Source of the DNA: Marinobacter sp. F4218
GTDB taxonomy: Bacteria > Pseudomonadota > Gammaproteobacteria > Pseudomonadales > Oleiphilaceae
Reading direction: 5' to 3'
DNA length: 64,000 nucleotides
Assembly (NCBI RefSeq): GCF_019443085.1
Contig: NZ_JAHZIL010000002.1
Location: 496,001-560,000, forward strand
In this document: one piece after another, positions 18,160-26,548 of the stretch
How positions within the stretch are numbered: the stretch's first letter is position 1
How the letters are laid out: the number at the start of each line of letters is the position of its first letter
Translations under genes and position numbers: made by a program
The notes under the pieces: generated by a model
What the model was told of the DNA's origin: nothing
What the model saw: the letters and a program-made list of their open reading frames with translations, nothing else
The model's database searches: none

Positions 18160-18648
18160 GTAAATTGATAACTCTTGTTCGTGGCGATCCCGATCCGGAT
18201 CCTGTATCGATCCAACCTCTTCGATGAAAGCTATGTATCCAGCTGGAAGATCGTTCTCTCGAGCGCCACGTAATACGTGTTCCACATACCACGTATACGG
18301 TTTCAAGTTCTCGTCGATATCCGTGGCGTAGTACGTAAATGCGCTAAATCTCGCCCCATCCGTTCCGACCAACTCAACCTGTTTCTGTTCGTACCCATAT
18401 CCAAGTCCCTCAACTCTATCCAGGGCAGCTTTTCCACTATGGTCAATCTCAAAAACAACTCCCCAGACAATATCAGTCTCGTTGGACGACTCCGCGATAT
18501 CACATTTCGCCGAGGTATCTCTTCTCGAAATCTTTCGAAATTTTAGATTATGCCCATTAAGGATAGCGACGGTATCGAATACGGCAGAGGGAACTCTTGC
18601 CGAAATTCTCTTGATGGACATATTCGAACCGTATGAAAAGTATTTCAA
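18154..18648 (-). CDS. Gamma-glutamylcyclotransferase-family protein (cassette gene)
   Basis: 164 residues. The substrate-binding motif YFSYGSNM opens the protein and RVEGLGYGYE (near residue 77) holds the usual catalytic glutamate region. Related enzymes release 5-oxoproline from gamma-glutamyl compounds, including glutathione breakdown products. It lies between two attC sites, and its stop codon is inside the downstream one. Confidence 0.8.
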   Translation of the reverse strand: MKYFSYGSNMSIKRISARVPSAVFDTVAILNGHNLKFRKISRRDTSAKCDIAESSNETDIVWGVVFEIDHSGKAALDRVEGLGYGYEQKQVELVGTDGARFSAFTYYATDIDENLKPYTWYVEHVLRGARENDLPAGYIAFIEEVGSIQDPDRDRHEQELSIYR

Positions 18649-18664
18649 TGATTCATCCCCTTAC

Positions 18665-18726
18665 AGCTAACGCTTCAAAACGGGCGAATGCCGCAGGCAT
18701 TTGTCTCGCGATCCGACTGGTTATAC
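18665..18726 (-). repeat. attC site after the MAPEG cassette
   Basis: 62 bases. Minus-strand ends are GTATAAC (R'') and AAGCGTTAGCT (R'), the latter identical in form to classical resistance-cassette sites. The centre AATGCC/GGCATT forms a perfect hairpin stem. Confidence 0.82.
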
Positions 18727-18735
18727 TGCAGCCGA

Positions 18736-19152
18736 TTAAACCAACACCTCTAGCAATTTGTAGCACCAATACACTCCGATACCCATTTGCACAGCAAAAG
18801 CACCAAACCTCATCGTTACTGCAACCGGACTCAATGATGCAAGGTGAAGCAAAGACTGAGCTATTCTCGCGGCCAGGAAAATATATGCTAGCTGATCGGT
18901 TACATTGGCGTTTGAAGTGATGATCGCCGCAATCATGATGCCCCCAAATACCGGAAGACCTTCAATGCAGTTGGCATGGGCGCGAGCCAACCGTTGCATA
19001 AACGGTGATAAATTGGAGTTCTGAGGGTTAAACTCGTTCGGAGCGATCTCTTTGGTAAGTACCATCTTCGATCGAATAGACTCCATGAGCACGAGCAAAA
19101 GCAAACTCCACGCTATGAATCCGACTAATGTAATTATTGTTGGTGAGTTCAT
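18736..19152 (-). CDS. MAPEG-family membrane protein (cassette gene)
   Basis: 138 residues with four membrane helices. RLARAHANCIEGLPVFGG (near residue 54) is the MAPEG signature, shared with microsomal glutathione transferases; AARIAQSLLHL follows. Bacterial members may conjugate thiols to lipophilic compounds, but activity cannot be read from sequence. Flanked by attC sites on both sides. Confidence 0.82.
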   Translation of the reverse strand: MNSPTIITLVGFIAWSLLLLVLMESIRSKMVLTKEIAPNEFNPQNSNLSPFMQRLARAHANCIEGLPVFGGIMIAAIITSNANVTDQLAYIFLAARIAQSLLHLASLSPVAVTMRFGAFAVQMGIGVYWCYKLLEVLV

Positions 19153-19193
19153 CCGTTTATTCCTGCCACTATCCGTTGAATTTTATGTTCTTA

Positions 19194-19250
19194 GCTTAAC
19201 GCTGAAGGCAGCGGCGCGTCCCGCGCGTCCGTTGGCCTGACTTGTTAACA
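19194..19250 (-). repeat. attC site after the homocysteine methyltransferase cassette
   Basis: 57 bases. On the minus strand it opens TTGTTAACA and closes CAGCGTTAAGC (R' GTTAAGC fits the GTTRRRY consensus). AGGCCAACGG pairs with CCGCTGCCT with unpaired bases, and the centre has a CGCGC/GCGCG stem around a short turn. Confidence 0.82.
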
Positions 19251-19298
19251 AAAAGACTTCAAAGTGCACCGCTCGTGGCATTCGATCTTCTCTTTGGT

Positions 19299-20204
19299 TT
19301 AGCTGATATTCTCTGTCAAATATTCGAGATGCTTACCATCTGTACCACAACAACCACCAAGTATTTTCAATCCAAAAACTCTGTTCAACTGAGCCATGAG
19401 GCTACCCCATTCCTCAACGGATTCAGATTTAAGTTCTTTTGAAGCCTCAAGCTCGTCATGGCTCAGGGAAGATGCGTTTGCCTGTATACCAATTAGCCTT
19501 TCAAATGCTTGTTCAGAGAGTGTCGTTGGATTCAAAAATGATGGGTAGGAACAGTTAATAAAATAGCCAAGCGGATTATTCGTAGTCTTAGAATCCACAT
19601 ATTCAATAGCTTTCTGAACTTCCGTTCCATCCAGGATGTTGCCATCGGAACCAATCACGAAACTTATGATGTAAGGTAATCCCGTGGCTTCCATTGCTAG
19701 AGAGATTCCAGCTGCCTCCTCTACGGAAGGCAACGTGACTGCAATCAGAAAATCAACTCCTGCGCTTGCTAGCTGATCGATCTGCCATTTATGGAACTCG
19801 CTTGCTTCATTCAGTGACAATCCCTCCTCAGGTAAATAGCAATCGTTTTTACAGCCAATCACACCGCCGATTTTAACGGGCACTTTCTTGGATTCGTCGA
19901 CAACTAGTTCTTTGAGGAAATGCGCGGCATCAACGTTAATGGTATGTCGCTGATTTGATGTTTGCACTCGCTCCTTGTTTGCCCGCCAAGTAGGCGTAAA
20001 AAGGAATATAGGAAGGTTATTCGCGTCGGCGATGCCCAGATATTCACGGTATAAGCTCCGTAGTTCTGCTCTACCCTCGTGACAATAGATCAATGGGGTG
20101 TGAACTAAACTTCTGTCCAGCTCAATCCTTTTGCTACGACGGAGCCTTTCAACAACAGCAGCCTCGGCGAGGATAAAATGATGGTTTTCTAGGAGCTCTT
20201 TCAT
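19299..20204 (-). CDS. Homocysteine S-methyltransferase-family protein (cassette gene)
   Basis: 301 residues of the zinc-dependent Hcy-binding fold: FILAEAAVVERLRR at the start, the first zinc Cys in FINCSYP (near residue 219) and the paired cysteines in LGGCCGTD near the C-terminus. Likely moves a methyl group from a donor such as S-methylmethionine or a betaine to homocysteine or another thiol/selenol; donor unknown. AT-rich, codon use unlike the flanking chromosome, and bounded by attC sites. Large for a cassette gene. Confidence 0.82.
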   Translation of the reverse strand: MKELLENHHFILAEAAVVERLRRSKRIELDRSLVHTPLIYCHEGRAELRSLYREYLGIADANNLPIFLFTPTWRANKERVQTSNQRHTINVDAAHFLKELVVDESKKVPVKIGGVIGCKNDCYLPEEGLSLNEASEFHKWQIDQLASAGVDFLIAVTLPSVEEAAGISLAMEATGLPYIISFVIGSDGNILDGTEVQKAIEYVDSKTTNNPLGYFINCSYPSFLNPTTLSEQAFERLIGIQANASSLSHDELEASKELKSESVEEWGSLMAQLNRVFGLKILGGCCGTDGKHLEYLTENIS

Positions 20205-20228
20205 CTGACATTCTCAGGGAGTTTGGTC

Positions 20229-20315
20229 AATTAACGCTTGTGTTTAGCGGCACCCTCATAAGGGCGTCCGCTGGAGGGCGAACAGCAAGGAACAACCGTA
20301 ATGGCCTTGTTATAG
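20229..20315 (-). repeat. attC site upstream of the homocysteine methyltransferase cassette
   Basis: 87 bases. The minus strand opens CTATAACAAGGCC (R'' and spacer; overlaps the stop of the preceding small gene) and closes CAAGCGTTAATT (R'). Inside, GCGGACGCCCT and AGGGTGCCGC pair around a TATG turn. Long variable terminal structure, typical of chromosomal-integron sites. Confidence 0.82.
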
Positions 20316-20531
20316 CTTTTCACGTACCGAACTCACGAATAGGTAGGAGCAGATGACGCCAACTAGCAAAGGGATACTTGCTGCCGCTTTATTGCCCAAA
20401 GTCGCGCAGATCGGTGCAATGATCAAACCGAGGCTCGTACCACTGGGACCACAATCTGACCCGCCCATGTAGAGGCTATATGCCCACCAACATGAAATAA
20501 CAATGCCGATCCCGAACCCTGTGCTTGCCAT
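20310..20531 (-). CDS. Small hypothetical membrane protein (cassette gene)
   Basis: 73 residues, not recognised. Two or three hydrophobic segments (residues ~5-20, 33-45 and 50-68) with a Cys- and Gly-rich loop GGSDCGPSG between. Its stop overlaps the R'' core of the downstream attC. No attC separates it from the lipoprotein gene 53 bases upstream, so both may ride in one cassette. Confidence 0.55.
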   Translation of the reverse strand: MASTGFGIGIVISCWWAYSLYMGGSDCGPSGTSLGLIIAPICATLGNKAAASIPLLVGVICSYLFVSSVREKL

Positions 20532-20584
20532 GAGTTCTTCCCCGACTTCTTCGTACTAGGCTTCTTCGACAAAGGCAGATTGCT

Positions 20585-21148
20585 TTAACTTGAATTGCAA
20601 AGCCCCTCTGACCTCTCAATCTTGCTAACGTCCGTCGCCGCCCCAGCGATTGGGATTATGAGAAATCCAGTGCCTGCAAAAGAAACTGATTGACTGACAC
20701 GACCTTCCCCATGCGCGTCGAGACCTAAAACCGTTTTACCTGTCCCGACTCCAATGAAAACATTTCCGGTCTCACGGGCCCCAGAAGCTATATATTCGCG
20801 GTCCAATTCGATACGACCGTTTTCGAACTCAAAATCTCTCCCCGCCTCGAAGGCAGATTTTTTTAGAATCATTCCATTCGAGATTGCAGAAACGATTAAT
20901 CTATTGTTGTCTTCTTGCTTGATGAAAACTGCTTCAGGCTTGTTTTCTATCCCAAACACCTTCGGCCATACGATATCGCTCAGACAAGCCAACGCTGAGC
21001 CATCAGAAGTGTTGCTGCAGTTTTTGTAGCATCCTTCAAAAGCTTTTAGGTTAGCCACTTCGACAAAACCCGAATCATTGCGTGGCACCGTTGTCGACGC
21101 ACAGCCCGTGAAAATTGCTATTGCCAAAAATATAAACACTCGGTTCAT
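20585..21148 (-). CDS. Hypothetical lipoprotein (probable cassette gene)
   Basis: 187 residues, not recognised. The signal MNRVFIFLAIAIFTGCAS has a lipobox with Cys16, so it is a probable lipoprotein. The mature part has six cysteines early and late (GCYKNCSNTS...LACLSD, LCNSS) and a beta-rich middle. First gene of the array as read on the minus strand; its upstream boundary lacks a clear attC. Confidence 0.6.
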   Translation of the reverse strand: MNRVFIFLAIAIFTGCASTTVPRNDSGFVEVANLKAFEGCYKNCSNTSDGSALACLSDIVWPKVFGIENKPEAVFIKQEDNNRLIVSAISNGMILKKSAFEAGRDFEFENGRIELDREYIASGARETGNVFIGVGTGKTVLGLDAHGEGRVSQSVSFAGTGFLIIPIAGAATDVSKIERSEGLCNSS

Positions 21149-21243
21149 TGTGAGCTAGCACTGGTTAGATAGCGCGTTTCGTTATTGCAAAAATACGACG
21201 GCTTCATGATTACACAATGTCATTTAACACGCAGCCATATCTA

Positions 21244-21257
21244 TTGTTTTAAAACAA
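21244..21257. promoter_or_regulatory. 14-bp perfect palindrome upstream of the array
   Basis: TTGTTTTAAAACAA is exactly self-complementary and lies about 95 bases upstream of the first array gene in an AT-rich gap (21149-21395). It may be a regulator site or part of a promoter; no -10/-35 pair could be assigned with confidence. Confidence 0.3.
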
Positions 21258-21395
21258 CACGTTATCCCAACCATAATTGAAGGGCAATGTAATCATTTTA
21301 CAGGCGCGAACCATGCGAACAGCAACGATAGTCAGACGGCTCGGCTACTAACCTGGCGCGTTAATCGCGATGTTTATGATGGGAATATTTGGGAT

Positions 21396-21482
21396 TGGTG
21401 CTCCGGGCCGGAATCGAACCGGCACGACCGTGAGGTCGAGAGATTTTAAGTCTCTTGTGTCTACCAATTTCACCACCGGAGC
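21396..21482 (-). tRNA. tRNA-Leu (anticodon UAA)
   Basis: 87 bases including an encoded CCA. The acceptor stem GCTCCGG pairs with CCGGAGC, the T-loop GGTTCGATTCC is standard, the anticodon loop reads CTTAAAA with TAA as anticodon, and a long variable arm (CGACCTCACGGTCG) marks a class II tRNA. It borders the cassette array. Confidence 0.95.
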
Positions 21483-21561
21483 ATCGGAGGGAGGTTTGGA
21501 CGGGCAGAATTGTATAAGGGCAGGTTCGGTAACGCAATTCGGATTCCAGCGGCGCGCAGGT

Positions 21562-22191
21562 TCATGCGCCCGCTGGCTTGACGGCCCTGCCCTTGTAGAC
21601 ATAACCCGCAATTTTGGGGGTCTTGGGAATGTAAAGGTTTTCAAGATCCGTTACCTCGAATCCCGCTGTCTGAATCAACTCCGAAATCGGCCGGTTGAGA
21701 TGGCAGCCTCCGGCGACTTTCTTCCAGGTCGGTGTTACGCGATTCTGCCATGTGCGAGTTCCGGGATCCGGTGATTCGCCGTGTTCGAGGAACAGCAACT
21801 CACCTTCCGGTTTCAGCACCCGCTTCATTTGCTGGAGCGCAGCGCTCCAGTCAGGAATGGTGCAGAGGGTGAAGGTCAGTAACACGGTATCCACGCTGTG
21901 ATCGGCAAGGGGGATTTTCTCGCCGGGCAGGTCCAGCCATTCCACTTCTACGGATGAGCGCGAGAGGTTTGCCTGGGCTTTGCGACGCATGCCTTCCGAG
22001 GGTTCCAGGCCGTATACGAGCTCGACTGTTTCCGGGTTATAGAACTCAAGGTTTATACCAGAGCCCATACCTACTTCCAGGACAACGCCTCTCGCCTTGG
22101 GGACCACCTGGCTCCGGAGTTTCATCACCTGGCCATTCGAGCAGACCCAGTCAATCAGGTGGGGAAGTATGCGTTCTTCGTAAAAGCTCAT
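21562..22191 (-). CDS. Class I SAM-dependent methyltransferase
   Basis: 209 residues from ATG 22191, which has GGTGGACG upstream; an extension to 22212 has no ribosome-binding site. SAM motif I is VLEVGMGSGINLEFY, and DTVLLTFTLCTIPDW and MKRVLKPEGELLFLEHG are motifs of the UbiE/methyltransferase-11 group. It resembles phosphatidylethanolamine N-methyltransferase-like and thiol methyltransferase-like proteins; substrate uncertain. Stands alone between tRNA-Leu and the cyd operon. Confidence 0.8.
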   Translation of the reverse strand: MSFYEERILPHLIDWVCSNGQVMKLRSQVVPKARGVVLEVGMGSGINLEFYNPETVELVYGLEPSEGMRRKAQANLSRSSVEVEWLDLPGEKIPLADHSVDTVLLTFTLCTIPDWSAALQQMKRVLKPEGELLFLEHGESPDPGTRTWQNRVTPTWKKVAGGCHLNRPISELIQTAGFEVTDLENLYIPKTPKIAGYVYKGRAVKPAGA

Positions 22192-22376
22192 TTCGTCCAC
22201 CATTATTGTCATTTGTCAGGGGGTGCGACAATCTGCCCTACCTGATTTGTCCATGTTTTTTAGTAGCATGGCAGCTATCTGCCGGTAATAACAACATACA
22301 ACATGCGCCCAGGCAGCGGCCGAACGGGACTGCTGTTCCCCGTTTATTGTGATGCATGAGTTACCGGAGGGTTCCC

Positions 22377-23810
22377 ATGGAACTAGATCCTCTCATCCTT
22401 TCGCGAATACAGTTCGCCTTTGTAGTGTCTTTTCACGCCATTTTTCCGGTCTTCACCATTGGCCTGGCTTCCTACATTGCGGTGCTTGAAGGCCTGGCCT
22501 TCAAAACCGAGAACCCGGTCTGGGTGAAGCTGTCGGCATTCTGGACCAAGGTCTTCGCCGTGGTTTTCGGCATGGGCGTGGTATCCGGCATCGTAATGTC
22601 CTTCCAGTTCGGCACCAACTGGAGCAATTTCGCCCAGGCATCGGCCAATTTTCTCGGGCCGATTCTCAGTTATGAGGTGGTCACGGCGTTTTTCCTCGAG
22701 GCGGCATTCCTCGGGGTTCTGCTCTTCGGGCGGGACAAGGTGCCGGCCGGGCTTCACCTGTTCGCCGCCGTTATGGTGGCCACGGGCACTTTCATTTCCT
22801 CGTTCTGGATTCTGTCCGCGAACAGCTGGATGCACACCCCGGCCGGTTTCGAGCTGCGGGAGGGGGTATTCCATGTGACCTCCTGGAGCGAAGCGATCTT
22901 CAATCCTTCCTTTCCTTACCGGTTCATGCACATGGCCCTCGCCTCCTTCCTGACCGGTGGATTCGTGGTGGCCGGGGTCAGCGCCTGGTATCTGCTGCGA
23001 GGTCGCGAAGTGGAGGCCAACCGCAAAGCCCTCTCCATGTGCCTGTGGCTGCTGCTGTTCATTGCTCCGACCCAGGCCGTGGTTGGTGATTTCCACGGTC
23101 TGAATACCCTGGAACATCAGCCCACCAAAGTCGCGGCGATGGAAGGCAACTGGGAGACCTCCCGAAACGTCCCGCTGCTGCTGTTCGCCATTCCGGATCA
23201 GGACAGTCAGAGCAACCTTTACGAAATCGGCATTCCCGGTCTGGCTAGCATGATTCTGACCCACGAGTGGGATGGCGAGGTGCCCGGCCTGAACGAGGTA
23301 CCGGCGGCGGAGCAGCCGCCCGTTGCCATCGTGTTCTGGTCATTTCGGCTGATGGTGGGCCTGGGCCTGCTGATGATTGCGTTCGCGGTGACCGGCCTGA
23401 TTCTCCGCGCCGGCGGTCGTTACTGGCGCAATACATGGTTCCTCCAGGGGCTCAGGTTCATGAGCATTGCGCCTTTCCTCGCAGTCCTCAGTGGTTGGTT
23501 TGTTACAGAGATTGGCCGCGCGCCCTGGCTGGTTTACGGCGTGATGACCCAGGCGGAATCGGTCACACCGTCGCTGACCGGCCCAATGGCTCTGTTTACC
23601 CTGATCGGCTACATCGTGGTTTATGGCCTGGTGTTTACCGCAGGGCTCTATTACCTGATGCGGGTGCTCTATGTGGGGCTCGAAGACAGCCCCGATGATT
23701 GGGAGCACGAAGCGGAACGCCCGAAACGGCCATTCTCGGCCGCCCACGTACCGTTCGAGATTGACGGGGACAACCAGACAGGCAAACCCATCAACCAGGG
23801 AGGTCACTGA
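22377..23810 (+). CDS. cydA: Cytochrome bd-type quinol oxidase subunit I (CIO type)
   Basis: 477 residues with nine membrane helices. RIQFAFVVSFHAIFP holds the heme b595 histidine, and GWFVTEIGRAPWLVYG is the subunit I signature. The Q-loop after helix 6 is short, as in cyanide-insensitive oxidases. Start ATG 22377 has GGAGG nine bases upstream; an ATG 21 bases earlier reads through that site. Oxidises quinol and reduces oxygen to water without proton pumping. First gene of cydABDC. Confidence 0.92.
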   Translation: MELDPLILSRIQFAFVVSFHAIFPVFTIGLASYIAVLEGLAFKTENPVWVKLSAFWTKVFAVVFGMGVVSGIVMSFQFGTNWSNFAQASANFLGPILSYEVVTAFFLEAAFLGVLLFGRDKVPAGLHLFAAVMVATGTFISSFWILSANSWMHTPAGFELREGVFHVTSWSEAIFNPSFPYRFMHMALASFLTGGFVVAGVSAWYLLRGREVEANRKALSMCLWLLLFIAPTQAVVGDFHGLNTLEHQPTKVAAMEGNWETSRNVPLLLFAIPDQDSQSNLYEIGIPGLASMILTHEWDGEVPGLNEVPAAEQPPVAIVFWSFRLMVGLGLLMIAFAVTGLILRAGGRYWRNTWFLQGLRFMSIAPFLAVLSGWFVTEIGRAPWLVYGVMTQAESVTPSLTGPMALFTLIGYIVVYGLVFTAGLYYLMRVLYVGLEDSPDDWEHEAERPKRPFSAAHVPFEIDGDNQTGKPINQGGH

Positions 23811-23812
23811 TT

Positions 23813-24814
23813 ATGGAACTGTTCGATCTGCCCCTGATATGGGCATTCATCATCGGCTTCGGCGTCATCATGTACGTGTTGATGGACGGATTCGACCTGG
23901 GCGTCGGGATCCTCTTTCCGTTTGCGCCGAACGAGGAATCCCGGGACACCATGATGAACTCGGTGGCGCCGGTGTGGGACGGTAATGAAACCTGGCTGGT
24001 ACTTGGCGGGGCCGGCCTGCTGGCTGCTTTCCCGTTGGTTTACTCCATACTCCTCCCCGCGCTGTACATTGGCGTGTTCCTGCTGCTCGCCGGCCTGATT
24101 TTCCGGGGGGTCGCCTTCGAGTTCCGCTTCAAGGCCAGAACGTCACGGTATCTCTGGAACTGGGCGTTCGCGGGTGGTTCGACGGTTGCCGCCTTCGCCC
24201 AGGGCGCCGTGGTGGGCAGCTACATTCAGGGCTTCGAAACCGCCAATGGGGTTTACGTTGGCAACGCCCTGGACTGGCTGACGCCGTTCACGGTCCTGGC
24301 CGGACTCGGTATGCTCGCCGGATACGCCCTGCTGGGCTCAACCTGGCTGATTCTGAAAACCGAAGGCCGCCTGCAGGCCTGGGCCTACCGGGTTACCCTG
24401 CCCCTGCTGGCCGGAGTGCTCGTGGTGTTCGGCATTATCAGTGTCTGGACGCCGTTCGTGGACGACATGGTACGGGAGCGCTGGTTCAGCAATCTCAGTG
24501 TGATCTGGATCCTGCCGGTACTGACCCTGCTCTGTGCCATGCAGATCTTCCGTTCGGTACGAAACCGCTATGAAGGCATGCCCTTCGTGGCCACCATGGG
24601 GCTGTTCATCACCACCTACCTGGGTCTCGTGGCTAGTCGCTGGCCCTATGTCGTTCCGCCGGAATACACGCTTTGGGACGCCGCCTCTGCCTACGAAAGC
24701 CAGCTTTTCCTGCTGCTGGGCCTGCTGTTTGTAATCCCGATCGTGCTGGTCTATACCGCATGGACATACTGGGTTTTCCGCGGCAAGGTTCGTGCAGGTG
24801 AGGGCTACCATTAA
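23813..24814 (+). CDS. cydB: Cytochrome bd-type quinol oxidase subunit II
   Basis: 333 residues, eight membrane helices. MYVLMDGFDLGVGILFPF and NSVAPVWDGNETWLVLGG are the subunit II signatures. Begins two bases after cydA with GGGAGG upstream. Structural partner of subunit I. Confidence 0.93.
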   Translation: MELFDLPLIWAFIIGFGVIMYVLMDGFDLGVGILFPFAPNEESRDTMMNSVAPVWDGNETWLVLGGAGLLAAFPLVYSILLPALYIGVFLLLAGLIFRGVAFEFRFKARTSRYLWNWAFAGGSTVAAFAQGAVVGSYIQGFETANGVYVGNALDWLTPFTVLAGLGMLAGYALLGSTWLILKTEGRLQAWAYRVTLPLLAGVLVVFGIISVWTPFVDDMVRERWFSNLSVIWILPVLTLLCAMQIFRSVRNRYEGMPFVATMGLFITTYLGLVASRWPYVVPPEYTLWDAASAYESQLFLLLGLLFVIPIVLVYTAWTYWVFRGKVRAGEGYH

Positions 24815-26548
24815 GTGGCAGAAACAGCCGATCGACAGTCTGACGGGGCTGGGGAGCCATCTTCAGCCCCGAATCAGCGTGAGGTAAAACGCTGGCTGGC
24901 CAGCCTCGCCAGGGGCAATCGGCAATGGATTCGTGCCACGGTCGCGGCTGGCGTTGTCTCAGGGCTGGCGACTGTTTTGCAGATGTATTTTCTGGCCACC
25001 CTTGTCCATCGGGGCGTGGTGGAAAAAGTACCGGTTACCGACCTGACACTGCCCTTTATTCTGGTGCTTCTGGCGATTGTCGTCCGGGCGGCGTCTCAGG
25101 GCCTGCAAACCCACATGGCCGCACGCTGCAGTGAAGATGTCCGGCGGGATGCCCGCCGGCAGATCAATCGCCAATGGCAGGCTGCCGGGCCTGTGGCCAT
25201 CAGTCACGCCTCAGCCGGAGAGCTGTCCCGGGAGTGGCTGGATCATGTCGAAGCCCTCCACGGCTATTTCGCCCGGTATCTACCCCAGATGGTGCTGTCC
25301 CTGATCATACCGCTGATCATTCTGGTGCTGGTGTTCACTCTTGATTGGCTGGCAGGCATTTTCCTGTTGTTGTCTGCGCCTTTGATACCGCTGTTCATGG
25401 CCCTGGTGGGCATGGGCGCGGCGAAACTCAATCAGCAACACTTCCAGGCTATCAGCCGGCTTTCAGGGCAATTCCTGGACAAGGTCAGGGGCCTGAGCAC
25501 CCTGCAGTTGTTTGGCCAGACCGAAGCCGCTTCGCTCCTGATTCAATCGCGCTCCGATCACTACCGGCGCATCACCATGAAGACGCTTCGGGTGGCCTTT
25601 CTGTCATCTGCCGTGCTGGAATTCTTTGCGTCGATGGCGATTGCCGTCATCGCCATCTACATCGGTTTCGGCCTGCTGGGCTACATTACCTACGGTCCGT
25701 CCGACCAGCTCACCCTGTTTTCGGGCCTTCTGATTCTCTTGCTGGCGCCGGAATTCTTCCAGCCACTTCGCACACTGTCCCAGCATTATCACGATCGCGC
25801 TGCAGCCCTGGGCGCCGGCGCAGAAATCCTAGAGCGGATGGACAAACTGGGGCCGCGCTTTCAGGGCGATCACCCCAAACGTGTTACGAACCAGGCTGCA
25901 GGCCCCGGCGATCGGATAGAACTCCAGTCGGTTACTGTGGAATACCGGCGCGGCCATCCGGTCTTCCGGAACCTGTCGCTGACCTTCGAAAAAGGCTCCT
26001 GCGTTGCCCTGACCGGGCCCTCGGGCGGCGGGAAAAGCACCCTGCTCCATTTGCTGGCCGGTTTTGTCGAACCGAACGAAGGTGCAGTGAGTGTGCTGGG
26101 CCAGGCCCCAGGCGCTGACAGTTTCGGGTGGCTGGGTCAGACCGGGTTTCTGGTGAACGGCACCTGGGCAGACAACTTGCGGCTGACCAGTCCGCAGGCC
26201 TCGGACATCGCCATCGAGACCGCCCTGAAAAACGTCGGCCTGCGGCCCCTTCTCGACAGTCGGGAACAAGGCATCTACAGCTACGTGTCCGAGGACGGAC
26301 AGGGCCTGTCGGGCGGTCAGGCTCGGCGGCTCAGCCTGGCCCGAATTTTCGTGGCGGACTATGACCTGATTCTGCTCGATGAACCTACCGCCGGGCTGGA
26401 CACCGACAGCGAAGTCTACGTGCTGGAAGCGCTACACAAACTGGCCCGGGCGGGGAAAACGCTGATCTTCTCAACACATCACCAGGCCCTGCTTACCCTG
26501 GCCAACCGGATGTTGCTGGTTACGGAGGGTGAGGTACACGATGCGTGA
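24815..26548 (+). CDS. cydD: Thiol reductant ABC exporter subunit CydD
   Basis: 577 residues: five or six membrane helices (residues ~35-310) and an ATPase domain with Walker A GPSGGGKST (near 404), signature LSGGQARRLSLAR and Walker B LILLDEPTAGLD. CydDC exports cysteine and glutathione and is required for assembly of bd oxidase. GTG start abuts the cydB stop with no gap. Confidence 0.92.
   Translation: MAETADRQSDGAGEPSSAPNQREVKRWLASLARGNRQWIRATVAAGVVSGLATVLQMYFLATLVHRGVVEKVPVTDLTLPFILVLLAIVVRAASQGLQTHMAARCSEDVRRDARRQINRQWQAAGPVAISHASAGELSREWLDHVEALHGYFARYLPQMVLSLIIPLIILVLVFTLDWLAGIFLLLSAPLIPLFMALVGMGAAKLNQQHFQAISRLSGQFLDKVRGLSTLQLFGQTEAASLLIQSRSDHYRRITMKTLRVAFLSSAVLEFFASMAIAVIAIYIGFGLLGYITYGPSDQLTLFSGLLILLLAPEFFQPLRTLSQHYHDRAAALGAGAEILERMDKLGPRFQGDHPKRVTNQAAGPGDRIELQSVTVEYRRGHPVFRNLSLTFEKGSCVALTGPSGGGKSTLLHLLAGFVEPNEGAVSVLGQAPGADSFGWLGQTGFLVNGTWADNLRLTSPQASDIAIETALKNVGLRPLLDSREQGIYSYVSEDGQGLSGGQARRLSLARIFVADYDLILLDEPTAGLDTDSEVYVLEALHKLARAGKTLIFSTHHQALLTLANRMLLVTEGEVHDA

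Larger units (their letters stand above)
17709..21148 (-). mobile_element. Integron gene-cassette array without integrase (CALIN-like)
   Basis: Six minus-strand genes, each short, mostly monocistronic and visibly AT-richer than the flanks (a 60-base sample at 19861-19920 is 45% G+C), are separated by 57-87-bp imperfect palindromes with attC features: a conserved GTTA core (R') at one end, a matching TAAC core (R'') at the other, and complementary L boxes inside. Sites lie at 17709, 18099, 18665, 19194 and 20229, always just downstream of a gene stop, as expected for cassettes. No intI or attI is seen. The array abuts a tRNA-Leu gene on one side and a CBS gene on the other. Confidence 0.8.

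Noticed and set aside
21149..21250. Possible extra attC or attI upstream of the lipoprotein gene
   Set aside because: TAAC and GTTA-like cores occur, but no pair has complementary L boxes at a plausible distance.
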